From Granulicella mallensis (GTDB taxonomy: Bacteria > Acidobacteriota > Terriglobia > Terriglobales > Acidobacteriaceae): 64,000 nt of DNA. Positions within the stretch are counted from its first letter, which is position 1. Each line of letters begins with the position of its first letter. Shown here piece by piece: positions 9,073 through 17,848 of this stretch. Made by a program: the position numbers and the translations under genes. The stretch is from positions 186,001-250,000 of the forward strand of contig NZ_JACHIO010000002.1 in assembly GCF_014203225.1 (NCBI RefSeq), given 5' to 3'. Under the pieces are notes generated by a model. That model ran no database searches. It was given only the letters and a program-made list of their open reading frames with translations, and was not told the origin of the DNA.

Positions 9073-9798
9073 ATGCCGCCATGCGCTGAAGTCGCTGACA
9101 CGCCGGATACCGAAGAGGTATCCGCCCATAATGTTGAACAAAACGATGTTGAACGAAACGACATTGAACTAAATCGTCGCCAATTCCTGACTGTCTCCGG
9201 AGTATTGACTGCCGGTATCGCCACCGGGCTGCCGCGAGTCGCAGCGGCCCAGCAGCCGTCTCCGTCCGCGCCGCAGATGTTCCCCTTGAGCCTATCGATC
9301 AACAAGCAGGTGCACCGGCTTACGGTCGATACCCGCACAACGCTGCTCGACCTGCTGCGCGAGAACCTGGAACTTACCGGCAGCAAAAAGGGTTGCGATC
9401 ACGGTCAATGCGGCGCCTGCACCGTGCTGCTGAATGGCCGCCGCGTTAATTCGTGCCTGACCCTGGCGGTCGCCGCACAAGGCTCAGAGGTAACGACGAT
9501 TGAAGGCCTCGGCGACGCCCTGCATCTGAGCCCGGTACAGAAAGCCTTCCTGGAACATGATGGCTTTCAGTGCGGCTATTGCACTCCCGGGCAAATCTGT
9601 TCGGCGACGGCCCTGCTCGAAGAGGGCAAGCACGGCAACCTCTCTCGCATCAGCTTCGAGACCGGAAAGACCGAACACCCGGAGCTTACCGACAACGAGA
9701 TTCGCGAGCGCATGTCCGGCAACATCTGCCGTTGCGGCGCGTATCCAAACATTGTGGCGGCGGTACGCTCCCTTACCGGCATGGGAGGTGCTGCATGA
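9073..9798 (+). CDS. paoA: Aldehyde oxidoreductase, [2Fe-2S] subunit (PaoA type)
   Basis: This 241-aa small subunit carries electrons in a xanthine-oxidase-family enzyme. A twin-arginine signal (NRRQFLTVSG...) indicates Tat export of the assembled complex, as in periplasmic PaoABC. The plant-type [2Fe-2S] cluster is bound by CDHGQCGAC plus a later Cys in VNSCL. The second cluster is bound by CGYCTPGQ and CRCGAYPN in the C-terminal helical domain. The ATG at 9073 is chosen because GAGG lies 5 nt upstream; the longer frame from 9019 lacks such a site. Its stop overlaps the next start (ATGA), so the three subunits are translationally coupled. Confidence 0.9.
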   Translation: MPPCAEVADTPDTEEVSAHNVEQNDVERNDIELNRRQFLTVSGVLTAGIATGLPRVAAAQQPSPSAPQMFPLSLSINKQVHRLTVDTRTTLLDLLRENLELTGSKKGCDHGQCGACTVLLNGRRVNSCLTLAVAAQGSEVTTIEGLGDALHLSPVQKAFLEHDGFQCGYCTPGQICSATALLEEGKHGNLSRISFETGKTEHPELTDNEIRERMSGNICRCGAYPNIVAAVRSLTGMGGAA

Positions 9799-10805
9799 AT
9801 CCTTTCGCCTATCAACGTGTGGAAGCTCCCGACGCTGCTCTCCAGGCCATCGCCATTCATAACGCCAAATTTCTTGGCGGAGGCACCAACCTCGTCGACC
9901 TGATGAAAGATGGCGTCGAGTCCCCCTCTACGCTGATCGATATCAATCACATCGGCCTGAACAAGGTATTGGTCAATGCGAACGGAGCGACCATTGGCGC
10001 GCTGGTTCGCAACTCCGATCTGGCGAATGACCCCGCTATCGTCGCGCACTATCCCCTGCTCTCGCACGCGCTACTTTCAGGCGCGAGTCCGCAACTCCGC
10101 AACATGGCAACCACCGGCGGAAACCTGATGCAGCGCACCCGCTGCTTCTACTTCATGGATACCGCCTTCCCTGCCTGCAATAAACGTGTGCCGGGCAGCG
10201 GCTGCGCAGCGATCCAGGGCTTCAACAGGATTCACGCCATCCTGGGTCAGACCGATGAAGGTGCAACTTCGGCCCACACCTGCATCGCCACGAACCCTTC
10301 CGATATGAACGTCGCGCTCGCCGCCCTGGATGCGAAGGTTGAGATTCAAAGCGCTAAAGGCAAGCGAACACTTCCCCTTGCCGACTTCCATCGACTGCCC
10401 GGTACAACTCCTGAAGTGGATACCAACCTCCATCCCGACGAGTTGATCGTCGCTGTCACCTTGCCTCCGGCGAAGTTTGCGAAGAACTCCTGGTACCTCA
10501 AGGTGCGCGACCGCCAATCGTATGCGTTTGCGCTGGTCTCTGTAGCAGCGGGCCTGGAGATGGACGGAGACACCATCAGATCCGCCGGCCTTGCGCTGGG
10601 CGGTGTAGCGCACAAGCCCTGGCGTTCCCCGGAAGCCGAGCATGCCCTCGCCGGAAAACCCGCAACCAGAGAGACCTTCCAGCGCGCAGCGGAACTCGCC
10701 GTTGCCGGAGCCAAACCCTACGAACACAATGCCTTCAAGGTCGAGCTCGCCAAGCAGAGTATCGTCCGTGCCCTTACACAAGCCAGCAAAGGAGCTCAAG
10801 CATGA
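9795..10805 (+). CDS. paoB: Aldehyde oxidoreductase, FAD-binding subunit (PaoB type)
   Basis: This 336-aa medium subunit binds FAD and links the iron-sulfur and molybdenum subunits. The pyrophosphate-binding loop FLGGGTNLVDLMK is near residue 30, and the second FAD motif (RNMATTGGNLMQRTRC) is near 105-120. The Cys-rich segment CFYFMD...CNKRVPGSGCAA matches the extra [4Fe-4S]-binding insertion known in PaoB and 4-hydroxybenzoyl-CoA reductase-type subunits. The C-terminus has the usual CO-dehydrogenase flavoprotein domain. The start ATG overlaps the paoA stop by 4 nt and has GGGAGG 6 nt upstream. Substrate range cannot be read; aromatic aldehydes are typical for this subgroup. Confidence 0.9.
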   Translation: MNPFAYQRVEAPDAALQAIAIHNAKFLGGGTNLVDLMKDGVESPSTLIDINHIGLNKVLVNANGATIGALVRNSDLANDPAIVAHYPLLSHALLSGASPQLRNMATTGGNLMQRTRCFYFMDTAFPACNKRVPGSGCAAIQGFNRIHAILGQTDEGATSAHTCIATNPSDMNVALAALDAKVEIQSAKGKRTLPLADFHRLPGTTPEVDTNLHPDELIVAVTLPPAKFAKNSWYLKVRDRQSYAFALVSVAAGLEMDGDTIRSAGLALGGVAHKPWRSPEAEHALAGKPATRETFQRAAELAVAGAKPYEHNAFKVELAKQSIVRALTQASKGAQA

Positions 10806-13027
10806 TTAGAAACAACCAGGCACGCCCCACACCTGAAGGACAGCTCGAGCATCGTTATGACGGCATCGCCAAAGTCACAGGCAAAGCGAAGTATGCGGCC
10901 GAGTTCACTGAGCCCTTCCCGAAGAAGGATCTGGTCTACGCCTATATTGTGCACTCGACGATCCCCAGCGGCTCCATCGCCTCCATCGATCAGAAAGAGG
11001 CGGAACGGGCCTTTGGGGTCATCGCGATCCTCACCCCCTTCAACGTTCCCAAACTAACCTCTGCCAAACCACATAACCTGAGCATCCTCCAGGACACAGA
11101 CGTTCACTACAACGGGCAGCCGATCGCTGTTGTGCTCGCAAGCTCCCTGCCCTTCGCAAGACAGGCTGCGCGCATGCTGACGATCAAGTACAACCAGCAG
11201 CCTGCGAAGCTCAACTTCATGGGACGTCTCGACGAGGCGCGCCCTCCGAAACAGGGCGGCAGAGAGCAGCCAGGCACCCAGCGCGGCGATCTCGCAGCCT
11301 CCATGGCAAAGGCAACCGTCACCGTCGACGAGACCTACATCACGCCGCTCCAGAACCACAATCCGATGGAGCCGCACGCGACAATCGCCTGGTGGGAGGG
11401 CGAAGAGCTCAACGTCTACGACGGAACTCAGTACATCTCCGGCGTAAAGATGTCGCTGGCCAGAATCCTCAATCTTCCGCTGGAGAATGTGCATGTGCAG
11501 TGCCCGTATACCGGCGGCGGCTTTGGCAGCAAGGGCACGGCATGGTCGCATGTAACACTTGCGGCGATGGCGGCAAAGGTCGTGCAGAAACCGGTGAAGC
11601 TGGTGCTGGAACGCAACCAGATGTTCGGCCCCGTCGGCACGCGTCCCACCACGGTCAACAAGATCAAAATTGGAGCGGATGCCAGCGGCAAGATCGTCGG
11701 CATTCAGCACGATGCCATCATGAACACCTCCGTGATGGACGACTTCGTAGAGCACTCCGCCGGCACCAGCCGCATGCTCTATAACAGCGAAGCCAACGCC
11801 ACCACGGAAAAGATGGTGGAGATGAATCTCGGCATGGGGACCTACATGCGCGCGCCCGGCGAAGCTACCGGAACGGCCGTGCTCGAGATCGCGATGGACG
11901 AACTCGCCCACAAGCTGAAGATGGACCCTGTTCAACTCCGGTTGGTGAACTATGCCGAAACCGACCCTTCCCGAAACCGGCCCTTCAGCTCCAAGCATCT
12001 CCGCGAGTGTTACACCCAGGCCGCCGAGAACTTCGGCTGGTCGAAACGCAATGCTGAACCGGGCCAGAAGACCGAGGGCAACAAGCAGATCGGCTACGGC
12101 ATGGCGACAGCGACCTATCCCGCGAACCGCTCCGCCGCCTCGGCAATTGTCCGCATCCTGCCCAATGGCCGCGTCTTCGCCGGTTCGGGCACGCAGGACA
12201 TCGGTACGGGCATGTACACCATCATGGCGCAGACCGCGGCCGCCGCACTGGGGCTCGACCCCACACTGGTCGATGTCAAACTAGGAGATTCCGCCCTGCC
12301 CAAAGCTCCCGTCTCCGGGGGATCGCAGTCGACGGCCTCGGTGCTCCCTGCCGTCGATGCCGCAGCCAGGCAGGCAAAGCTCAAGCTGTTCCAGCTTGCG
12401 ATGCAGGACACCCACTCGCCGCTCTACAACGCGAAAGACACGGATATCGAGACGAAGGACGGGCACATCTTCCTGAAGTCGAATCCCTCTACTGGAGAGA
12501 GCTTCACGGCTTTGCTCACGCGCAATGGCGCAGCGCCTATCGAAGCCGAAGGCTCTGCGGAACCTGGCCCGGACAAAAACTCGATGACGACACAGTCCTT
12601 CGGCGCAGTCTTTGCGGAGGTTGCCGTCGACAAGGACACGCACATGGTGCAGGTGCGACGCGTCGTCGGCACCTACGACATCGGCACGCTCATGAATAAC
12701 AAGACCGGCCTCAACCAGTTGATGGGCGGCATCGTCTGGGGCGTTGGGTTTGCCCTGCACGAAGAAGCCGTCATCGACCCGGTCTATGGGCGTACGGTGA
12801 ATGGAAACTTCGCCGACTACCACGTTCCCGTCAACGCCGATATCGGCGACATCGATGTCAGCGTTCTCAACATCCCCGACACCAAGTTCAATCCCCTGGG
12901 CTCGCGAGGCATCGGTGAGATCGGCATTACAGGCGCGGCCGCGGCTGTGGCCAATGCCATCTACAACGCCACCGGAAAGCGCGTCCGAAACTATCCGATG
13001 ACTCCGGACAAGATCATGCAGGCGTAA
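10802..13027 (+). CDS. paoC: Aldehyde oxidoreductase, molybdenum-binding subunit (PaoC type)
   Basis: This 741-aa catalytic subunit holds the molybdenum cofactor. An N-terminal a/b-hammerhead domain (YDGIAKVTGKAKYAAEF) is followed by the Moco-binding domains with GGGFGSKG (~240). The essential glutamate lies in the C-terminal GIGEIGITGAAAA stretch. The start overlaps the paoB stop (ATGA). The operon paoABC is complete for structural subunits, but no XdhC/PaoD-type Moco-inserting chaperone follows; the next gene is recQ. It must therefore use a chaperone encoded elsewhere. The likely role is periplasmic aldehyde oxidation. PaoC is preferred over IsoB or isoquinoline oxidoreductase because of the separate FAD subunit. 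Confidence 0.9.
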   Translation: MIRNNQARPTPEGQLEHRYDGIAKVTGKAKYAAEFTEPFPKKDLVYAYIVHSTIPSGSIASIDQKEAERAFGVIAILTPFNVPKLTSAKPHNLSILQDTDVHYNGQPIAVVLASSLPFARQAARMLTIKYNQQPAKLNFMGRLDEARPPKQGGREQPGTQRGDLAASMAKATVTVDETYITPLQNHNPMEPHATIAWWEGEELNVYDGTQYISGVKMSLARILNLPLENVHVQCPYTGGGFGSKGTAWSHVTLAAMAAKVVQKPVKLVLERNQMFGPVGTRPTTVNKIKIGADASGKIVGIQHDAIMNTSVMDDFVEHSAGTSRMLYNSEANATTEKMVEMNLGMGTYMRAPGEATGTAVLEIAMDELAHKLKMDPVQLRLVNYAETDPSRNRPFSSKHLRECYTQAAENFGWSKRNAEPGQKTEGNKQIGYGMATATYPANRSAASAIVRILPNGRVFAGSGTQDIGTGMYTIMAQTAAAALGLDPTLVDVKLGDSALPKAPVSGGSQSTASVLPAVDAAARQAKLKLFQLAMQDTHSPLYNAKDTDIETKDGHIFLKSNPSTGESFTALLTRNGAAPIEAEGSAEPGPDKNSMTTQSFGAVFAEVAVDKDTHMVQVRRVVGTYDIGTLMNNKTGLNQLMGGIVWGVGFALHEEAVIDPVYGRTVNGNFADYHVPVNADIGDIDVSVLNIPDTKFNPLGSRGIGEIGITGAAAAVANAIYNATGKRVRNYPMTPDKIMQA

Positions 13028-13057
13028 CCGGGACAGGCCCAGATTCCCACCAAAGCT

Positions 13058-13157
13058 CCAAACTGCAAACGCTGAGTTCGCGAAGTACACCAAGTTTGCG
13101 CAGAGTTTACTTTGCGAAAACTTGGCGTCCTCTGCGAACTCAGCGTTTGCAGTTTGG
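13058..13157. repeat. 100-bp interrupted palindrome between paoC and recQ
   Basis: Two perfect 24-bp arms (13058-13081 and 13134-13157) enclose a second 8-bp arm pair (CCAAGTTT at 13090-13097, AAACTTGG at 13118-13125). They are separated by equal 8-nt asymmetric stretches. The whole can fold into one long hairpin in either strand. It may serve as the paoC terminator, a REP/MITE-like mobile repeat, or both. It ends 35 nt before the recQ start. Confidence 0.8.
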
Positions 13158-13192
13158 CTGAGGCAAAGAATATGCGAAGATAGCCGAGGCAC

Positions 13193-15622
13193 ATGGCTAC
13201 CGTTTCGCCAACTCGCGATCTTCCGAAACTCCTCCACAGCGTCTTTGGTCATCGTGAGTTTCGACCGCACCAGCAGCAGGTCTGCGAAGCCGCCGCTTCC
13301 GGCAAAGACGTCCTGCTGGTCATGCCGACGGGCGCGGGCAAGAGTCTCTGCTATCAGCTTCCAGCTCTGGCACTCGGCGGCACAGCTCTCGTCATCTCAC
13401 CGCTGATTGCGCTGATGGACGACCAGTCCTCCAAGCTCTCTGCCCTCGGCCTGCGCGTCGCCCGCATCCACTCCGGTCTCTCCCGGGACGACTCCCGCCA
13501 GGCCTGCCGCGACTACCTCGCCGGCGATCTCGACTTCCTCTTCATCGCTCCCGAGCGCATGCGCGTCCCCGGCTTTCCCGAGATGCTCGCCAAGCGCAAG
13601 CCCGCGCTCATCGCGATCGACGAAGCCCACTGCATCTCGCAATGGGGACACGACTTCCGGCCCGACTACCGAACCCTGGGCCAGCACCTTCCGGCCCTAC
13701 GCCCATCGCCGATCATCGCGCTGACCGCGACGGCGACACCGACCGTTCAGCGCGACATCGCAGCGCAGCTCGACCTCCAGCAGCCCTCCATCTTCATCAC
13801 CGGCTTCCGCCGCCACAATCTTGCGGTAGAGGTCGTGGAGCTCTCCAAGCCGCAGCGCGACGAATTCGCCATCAAGCTGCTCAAGGAGTCCTCCGCACGC
13901 CCCGCCATCGTCTATGCCTCCTCGCGTAAATCCGCGGAAGAGCTCGCCGGAAAACTCCACAAACACTTCCCCACGGCCGCCTATCACGCAGGCCTGGAAG
14001 CAGGTACGCGCGACCGCGTGCAGCGCGCTTTTCTCGGGGGCAAGCTGGACGTCGTCGTCGCCACGGTCGCCTTCGGCATGGGCGTCGACAAGGCTGATGT
14101 CCGCACCGTCATCCATGTCGCTCTGCCGGGCTCCGTCGAGGCCTACTACCAGGAGATCGGACGCGCAGGACGCGACGGCAAGCCCTCGCGTACAGTACTG
14201 CTCCACGGCTTCGCCGACCGCCGCCTGCAGGAGTTCTTCCTCGAAAAGAACTATCCGCCAACCTCGGATCTTGAACGCGTCGCCGGCGCGCTCACCAATG
14301 AATTTGTCCAGGTCGATTCTCTCCAGCACAAGCTGAAGATCGACCGCGAGACCCTCGACCGTACCATCGAAAAACTTCTCGCCGCGGGCGTCGCTCTCAT
14401 GGACATGGCAGGCGATGTCCGCCTCTCCGAAGACCAGGCCACCGGAGAGACGAAGTGGCAAGCCGGCTACGAGTCTCAGGTCGCCATCCGCCGCGCCCAG
14501 ATCGACCGCATGATCGCCTTCGCCGAGTCCAATACCTGCCGCATGGCCGCCCTCGTGCAGCACTTCGGCGACACCAGCGACAAGACCCAGAGCTGCGGCA
14601 TCTGCGATGTCTGCAACCCCAGCGGTGCGGGTGCGAATGCGGCCCACCAGCCCAGCGGCCAGGAACGGGAGTGGCTCCGCGAGATCCTCTCCGCACTCGA
14701 CAAGCGCAGCACCAGCACCGGCAAACTCTTCACCGATCTGCACCTGATGAAAGACCGGAAGGACTTCGACTCCCTTCTCGACGGTCTGGCACGCTCTGGC
14801 CTCATCAGCATCGTGAACGACACCTTCCGCAACCCGGAGGGCAAGGACATCACGTACAAGAAGGCCAGCATCACGCACGAAGGCCGAGAGCCCGACGATG
14901 CGACCCTCGACACTGTCTGGATTCGCGGCAGCCTCTCCGACGCTCCCACCTCAAAGAAGAAGTCCGGCAGCAAACCTCGCAATGCCACACCGGCAGCAGA
15001 GAAGCAGCCGCTTAATCCCCAGGCGGAACAGCTCTTCGAGCAGCTTCGCCAATGGCGTACCGAAGTGGCCAAACCCACCAAGACGCCAGCCTTCATGATC
15101 CTCGCGGACGCCGTGATGCGCGCCATCGCCAACCACGCTCCGAAGAACCTCGCCAGCCTCAACGCCGTTCCCGGCATGGGGCCTGCCAAGGTCGATCGCT
15201 ATGGAGCGGCGATTCTTGCGGTCTGCCGTGGCGAAGCCGTCGCCTCCATCCCGCCACCGGCCCCTAAAATCACGCAGCCCCGTCCCGCCACGCTTCCCCT
15301 GGAACGTCCTATAGAGCGCGAGCGCCCGGCAACAACCACCGTCTCAGCCGTTCGCGAAAATAAGCGGCCCGCTCCACCCCCACCAGTCCCGGAGCAGCTT
15401 ACCGAAGCGCAGCAGGCCCTCGATGCCAAGCTCAAGACATGGCGCGGTGAAACCGCCAAACAGGCCGGTCTTCCCTCGTTCTTCATCTGCAGCGATACGG
15501 TCCTTCGCAATATCGCAGTAGCCAGGCCCCAATCCTTGAGCGACCTCCGCACAGTCCGAGGCTTCGGCCCCGAGAAGATCGACACCTACGGCCCCGCCGT
15601 CATCGACCTCTGCCGCGCCTGA
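13193..15622 (+). CDS. recQ: ATP-dependent DNA helicase RecQ with two HRDC domains
   Basis: RecQ (809 aa) unwinds DNA 3'-5' in recombination repair and stalled-fork processing. The helicase core shows Walker A MPTGAGKS (44-51), DEAH (143-146), the SHEDFRP-type region WGHDFRPDYR and motif VI region QEIGRAGRDG. The RQC zinc site is C(~449)...CGICDVC (~468-474). Unusually for a bacterial RecQ, two HRDC modules follow: one at ~607-682 and one at ~737-809, joined by a Pro-rich linker (~685-735). E. coli RecQ has one; Deinococcus and Neisseria enzymes have more than one. The start ATG lies 35 nt after the palindrome. Certain by motif content. Confidence 0.96.
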   Translation: MATVSPTRDLPKLLHSVFGHREFRPHQQQVCEAAASGKDVLLVMPTGAGKSLCYQLPALALGGTALVISPLIALMDDQSSKLSALGLRVARIHSGLSRDDSRQACRDYLAGDLDFLFIAPERMRVPGFPEMLAKRKPALIAIDEAHCISQWGHDFRPDYRTLGQHLPALRPSPIIALTATATPTVQRDIAAQLDLQQPSIFITGFRRHNLAVEVVELSKPQRDEFAIKLLKESSARPAIVYASSRKSAEELAGKLHKHFPTAAYHAGLEAGTRDRVQRAFLGGKLDVVVATVAFGMGVDKADVRTVIHVALPGSVEAYYQEIGRAGRDGKPSRTVLLHGFADRRLQEFFLEKNYPPTSDLERVAGALTNEFVQVDSLQHKLKIDRETLDRTIEKLLAAGVALMDMAGDVRLSEDQATGETKWQAGYESQVAIRRAQIDRMIAFAESNTCRMAALVQHFGDTSDKTQSCGICDVCNPSGAGANAAHQPSGQEREWLREILSALDKRSTSTGKLFTDLHLMKDRKDFDSLLDGLARSGLISIVNDTFRNPEGKDITYKKASITHEGREPDDATLDTVWIRGSLSDAPTSKKKSGSKPRNATPAAEKQPLNPQAEQLFEQLRQWRTEVAKPTKTPAFMILADAVMRAIANHAPKNLASLNAVPGMGPAKVDRYGAAILAVCRGEAVASIPPPAPKITQPRPATLPLERPIERERPATTTVSAVRENKRPAPPPPVPEQLTEAQQALDAKLKTWRGETAKQAGLPSFFICSDTVLRNIAVARPQSLSDLRTVRGFGPEKIDTYGPAVIDLCRA

Positions 15623-15682
15623 CAGAATCCGTACAATTCCCCAACGACGGGAGAGGATTCCTCATGAGAGGATAAACACCGT

Positions 15683-17101
15683 ATGGATACAAGCGCATTC
15701 GGTATCGCCATCATGGCCGCGGGCAAAGGCACGCGGCTGAAGTCCAAGCGGCCCAAGGTCCTCCACGAGATCGGCGGGCGGGCCTTGCTGCTGCATGTCA
15801 TCGCCGCGGCCAAAACAATCGCTCCGCCCGAGCGCATCTACTGCATCATCGGCCACGAGGCCAAGCGTGTACGAGCCGCGGTTGCAGCCACCGGTGTTGA
15901 CTTTGTGCTGCAGCCCGAGCAATGTGGCACCGGCCACGCCCTGCAGCAGGTAAAGGCCCACTTCGCGGCAACCGGCGCGGCTCCCCCCGCGCAACTGCTG
16001 GTGCTCTCAGGCGATGTGCCTCTCATTCGTCCGGAGACCCTCGCCGACCTCTGCAAACTGCATCTTCGTGAGCGTGCGGCGATGACGATCCTTACCGCCG
16101 TCCCACCCAATCCAACCGGCTATGGCCGCGTGCTGCGAGTGAAGGCGGACTGTCCTGAAGTAACCGCCATCGTCGAGCAGAAATCGCTGACGCCGAGTCA
16201 GCTCGCGGCGCCCGAGATCAACTCCGGCATCTATTGCTTCAACACCTCCTGCCTCTTCGCCTACCTCGATTCCCTTTCCACCGACAACGCCCACGGCGAG
16301 TACTACCTGACGGACATCGCAGCGCTGCTGGTGGCAGATCACAAGCGCGTCGTCGCCATGAAGGCGGACAGCGTAGAGGAGGTGCTCGGAGCCAACACCA
16401 TCGCCGAGATGATGCACCTCGACGCAGCGATGCGCCTTGCAACCGCCCGCAAACTGATGGCGCAGGGTGTGACCATCTTCCGGCCGGAAACCAGTGTCAT
16501 CGACTCCGGCGTGCAGGTCGGCCCGGACACGATCATCGAACCGTTCGTGCAGTTGCTGGGCAACACCCGCATCGGCGAAGACTGCCGCATCCGCTCCTAT
16601 TCGGTCATCCAGAACTCGGTGATTGGGGACAACGTCCTCGTGCGCAACGGCTGCATCCTCGACGAGGCTGTCGTTGGCTCTGACGCCCTGTTGGGGCCTT
16701 ACTCTCACCTGCGGCCCGGTAGCGAGATCGGCGAGGCCGCCCATATCGGCAACTTCGTCGAGACCAAGAAGGTTCGCCTGGGCCGCGGCTCCAAGGCCAA
16801 CCACCTCAGCTACCTCGGCGACGCCGTGATCGGAGCCGGGGTCAACGTCGGCGCTGGAGCCATTACCTGCAACTATGACGGCGTCCACAAGCACACGACC
16901 ACCATCGGCGATGGTGTCTTCGTCGGTTCCGACTCGACCCTCGTCGCGCCCTTGACCATCGGCGACCGGTCTTACATCGCCGCCGGATCCTGCATCACAG
17001 AAGATGTCCCTGCTGACTCCCTGGCCCTGGGACGCAGCCGCCAGACCACCAAGCCCGGCTGGGTCGCCGCCCGCAAATCGAAGGCAAAACCGAAGGAGTA
17101 G
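15683..17101 (+). CDS. glmU: Bifunctional UDP-GlcNAc pyrophosphorylase / GlcN-1-P acetyltransferase
   Basis: GlmU (472 aa) makes UDP-GlcNAc for peptidoglycan and lipopolysaccharide. The N-terminal uridyltransferase domain (1-~235) begins with MAAGKGTRLKSKRPKVLH and includes QCGTGHALQQ, GDVPLI and NSGIYCF. The C-terminal left-handed beta-helix (~260-460) shows hexapeptide repeats, with the acetyltransferase segments RPGSEIGEAAHIGNFVETKK, NYDG and the trimer-type end LGRSRQTTKPGW. Length is normal for the family. It is followed after only 2 nt by the carbinolamine dehydratase gene, so they form an operon. Confidence 0.97.
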   Translation: MDTSAFGIAIMAAGKGTRLKSKRPKVLHEIGGRALLLHVIAAAKTIAPPERIYCIIGHEAKRVRAAVAATGVDFVLQPEQCGTGHALQQVKAHFAATGAAPPAQLLVLSGDVPLIRPETLADLCKLHLRERAAMTILTAVPPNPTGYGRVLRVKADCPEVTAIVEQKSLTPSQLAAPEINSGIYCFNTSCLFAYLDSLSTDNAHGEYYLTDIAALLVADHKRVVAMKADSVEEVLGANTIAEMMHLDAAMRLATARKLMAQGVTIFRPETSVIDSGVQVGPDTIIEPFVQLLGNTRIGEDCRIRSYSVIQNSVIGDNVLVRNGCILDEAVVGSDALLGPYSHLRPGSEIGEAAHIGNFVETKKVRLGRGSKANHLSYLGDAVIGAGVNVGAGAITCNYDGVHKHTTTIGDGVFVGSDSTLVAPLTIGDRSYIAAGSCITEDVPADSLALGRSRQTTKPGWVAARKSKAKPKE

Positions 17102-17103
17102 CC

Positions 17104-17400
17104 ATGCAAAAGCTGAATGAGCAGGAGTTACGGGATGCAGTCGCCGCTCTTCCCCAATGGAAACTGGAAGAGGGAAAGCTGGTTCGAGACTGGAAGTTCG
17201 CAGATTTCATCGCGGCGATGGAGTTCGTGGACCGCGTCGCCGTCCTGGCGGAGGCCGCCGGACACCATCCCGACATCGATATCCGCTACAACCGGGTGCG
17301 GCTGGCACTGGTAACCCACGACGCTGGAGGCATTACCGCGAAGGATGCGGACATGGCTGCCAGCCTCAATGAGGCGCTCGGAACCAAAGAAGCGGCCTAA
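17104..17400 (+). CDS. phhB: Pterin-4a-carbinolamine dehydratase
   Basis: This small enzyme (98 aa) dehydrates 4a-hydroxytetrahydropterin, recycling the pterin cofactor used by aromatic amino acid hydroxylases. The family signature is clear: WKLEEGKLVRDWKFADF, then GHHPDIDIRYNRVRLALVTHDAGGIT carrying the catalytic His pair and third His, ending at KDADMAASLN. No phenylalanine hydroxylase lies in this window, so its partner is elsewhere, or it has the moonlighting or molybdopterin-related roles suggested for some bacterial members. It starts 2 nt after the glmU stop. Confidence 0.93.
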   Translation: MQKLNEQELRDAVAALPQWKLEEGKLVRDWKFADFIAAMEFVDRVAVLAEAAGHHPDIDIRYNRVRLALVTHDAGGITAKDADMAASLNEALGTKEAA

Positions 17401-17509
17401 AATGATGAAACAAAAAATCATTAGCTGATGCGACGAAACAGCATTGAATGAATGCAACCAAAAACTTTCTACAGTTTTCTACATATTTTTAGAGTGCCGA
17501 TGCAAATAT

Positions 17510-17539
17510 TTGTACATTTGCAAATTCCCGTGCTAGGAT
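17510..17539 (+). promoter_or_regulatory. Candidate promoter of a small RNA
   Basis: TTGTAC (17510-17515) and TAGGAT (17534-17539) are separated by 18 nt. The predicted start, near 17546, coincides with the first base of a stable hairpin. Confidence 0.45.
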
Positions 17540-17545
17540 GTTTCA

Positions 17546-17665
17546 AGAGTGAACCCCACAGGGGCGACTCTAAAGATTACTCGGACGGTCGGAAGTTTCG
17601 TTCGAGAGCAAGTTGCGTCACTGGCCTCCCGGCATGGACAAAATACCGTTCATGCCGCCTTTTTT
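17546..17665 (+). ncRNA. Candidate structured small RNA (~120 nt)
   Basis: The interval between a promoter-like site and an intrinsic terminator has no good open frame but folds into three successive hairpins. P1 (17546-17571) pairs AGAGT/ACTCT and CCCC/GGGG around an ACA loop. P2 (17580-17606) pairs CTCGGACG with CGTTCGAG, 8 bp with one G-U, around an 11-nt loop. P3 is the 10-bp terminator stem (17630-17657). The downstream DoxX-like gene begins 184 nt beyond the terminator, so this could also be an attenuated leader. It does not resemble 6S, 4.5S or RNase P RNA. Existence is inferred from sequence only. Confidence 0.5.
17630..17665 (+). terminator. Intrinsic terminator of the candidate small RNA
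   Basis: CGGCATGGAC (17630-17639) pairs with GTTCATGCCG (17648-17657), one G-U wobble, around an 8-nt loop. CC and then six T (17660-17665) follow directly. This is a textbook Rho-independent terminator. Confidence 0.8.
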
Positions 17666-17848
17666 CTTAAGCCGAATGTGACCTCAATCAATAGAATTTA
17701 GATCTTCACTTCCCCCAACAATGTCATCTCAGCCGAAGCCTTACGGTTTTATGCAGTGCGCAGCGGAGAGACCTGCTATTTATAGCTGCTGGCGATAGAA
17801 CAGTTTCCCTGTAGATTTAGAACCGGAACGCGACCGGAGGATAGGGCG

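Noticed and set aside
13193-13270. Longer minus-strand reading frame (12281-13270) as a gene between paoC and recQ
   Set aside because: It is antisense to paoC, and crosses the palindrome and the recQ start.
17541-17665. 6S, SRP or RNase P RNA
   Set aside because: Length and conserved signature sequences do not fit any of these; only three simple hairpins are present.
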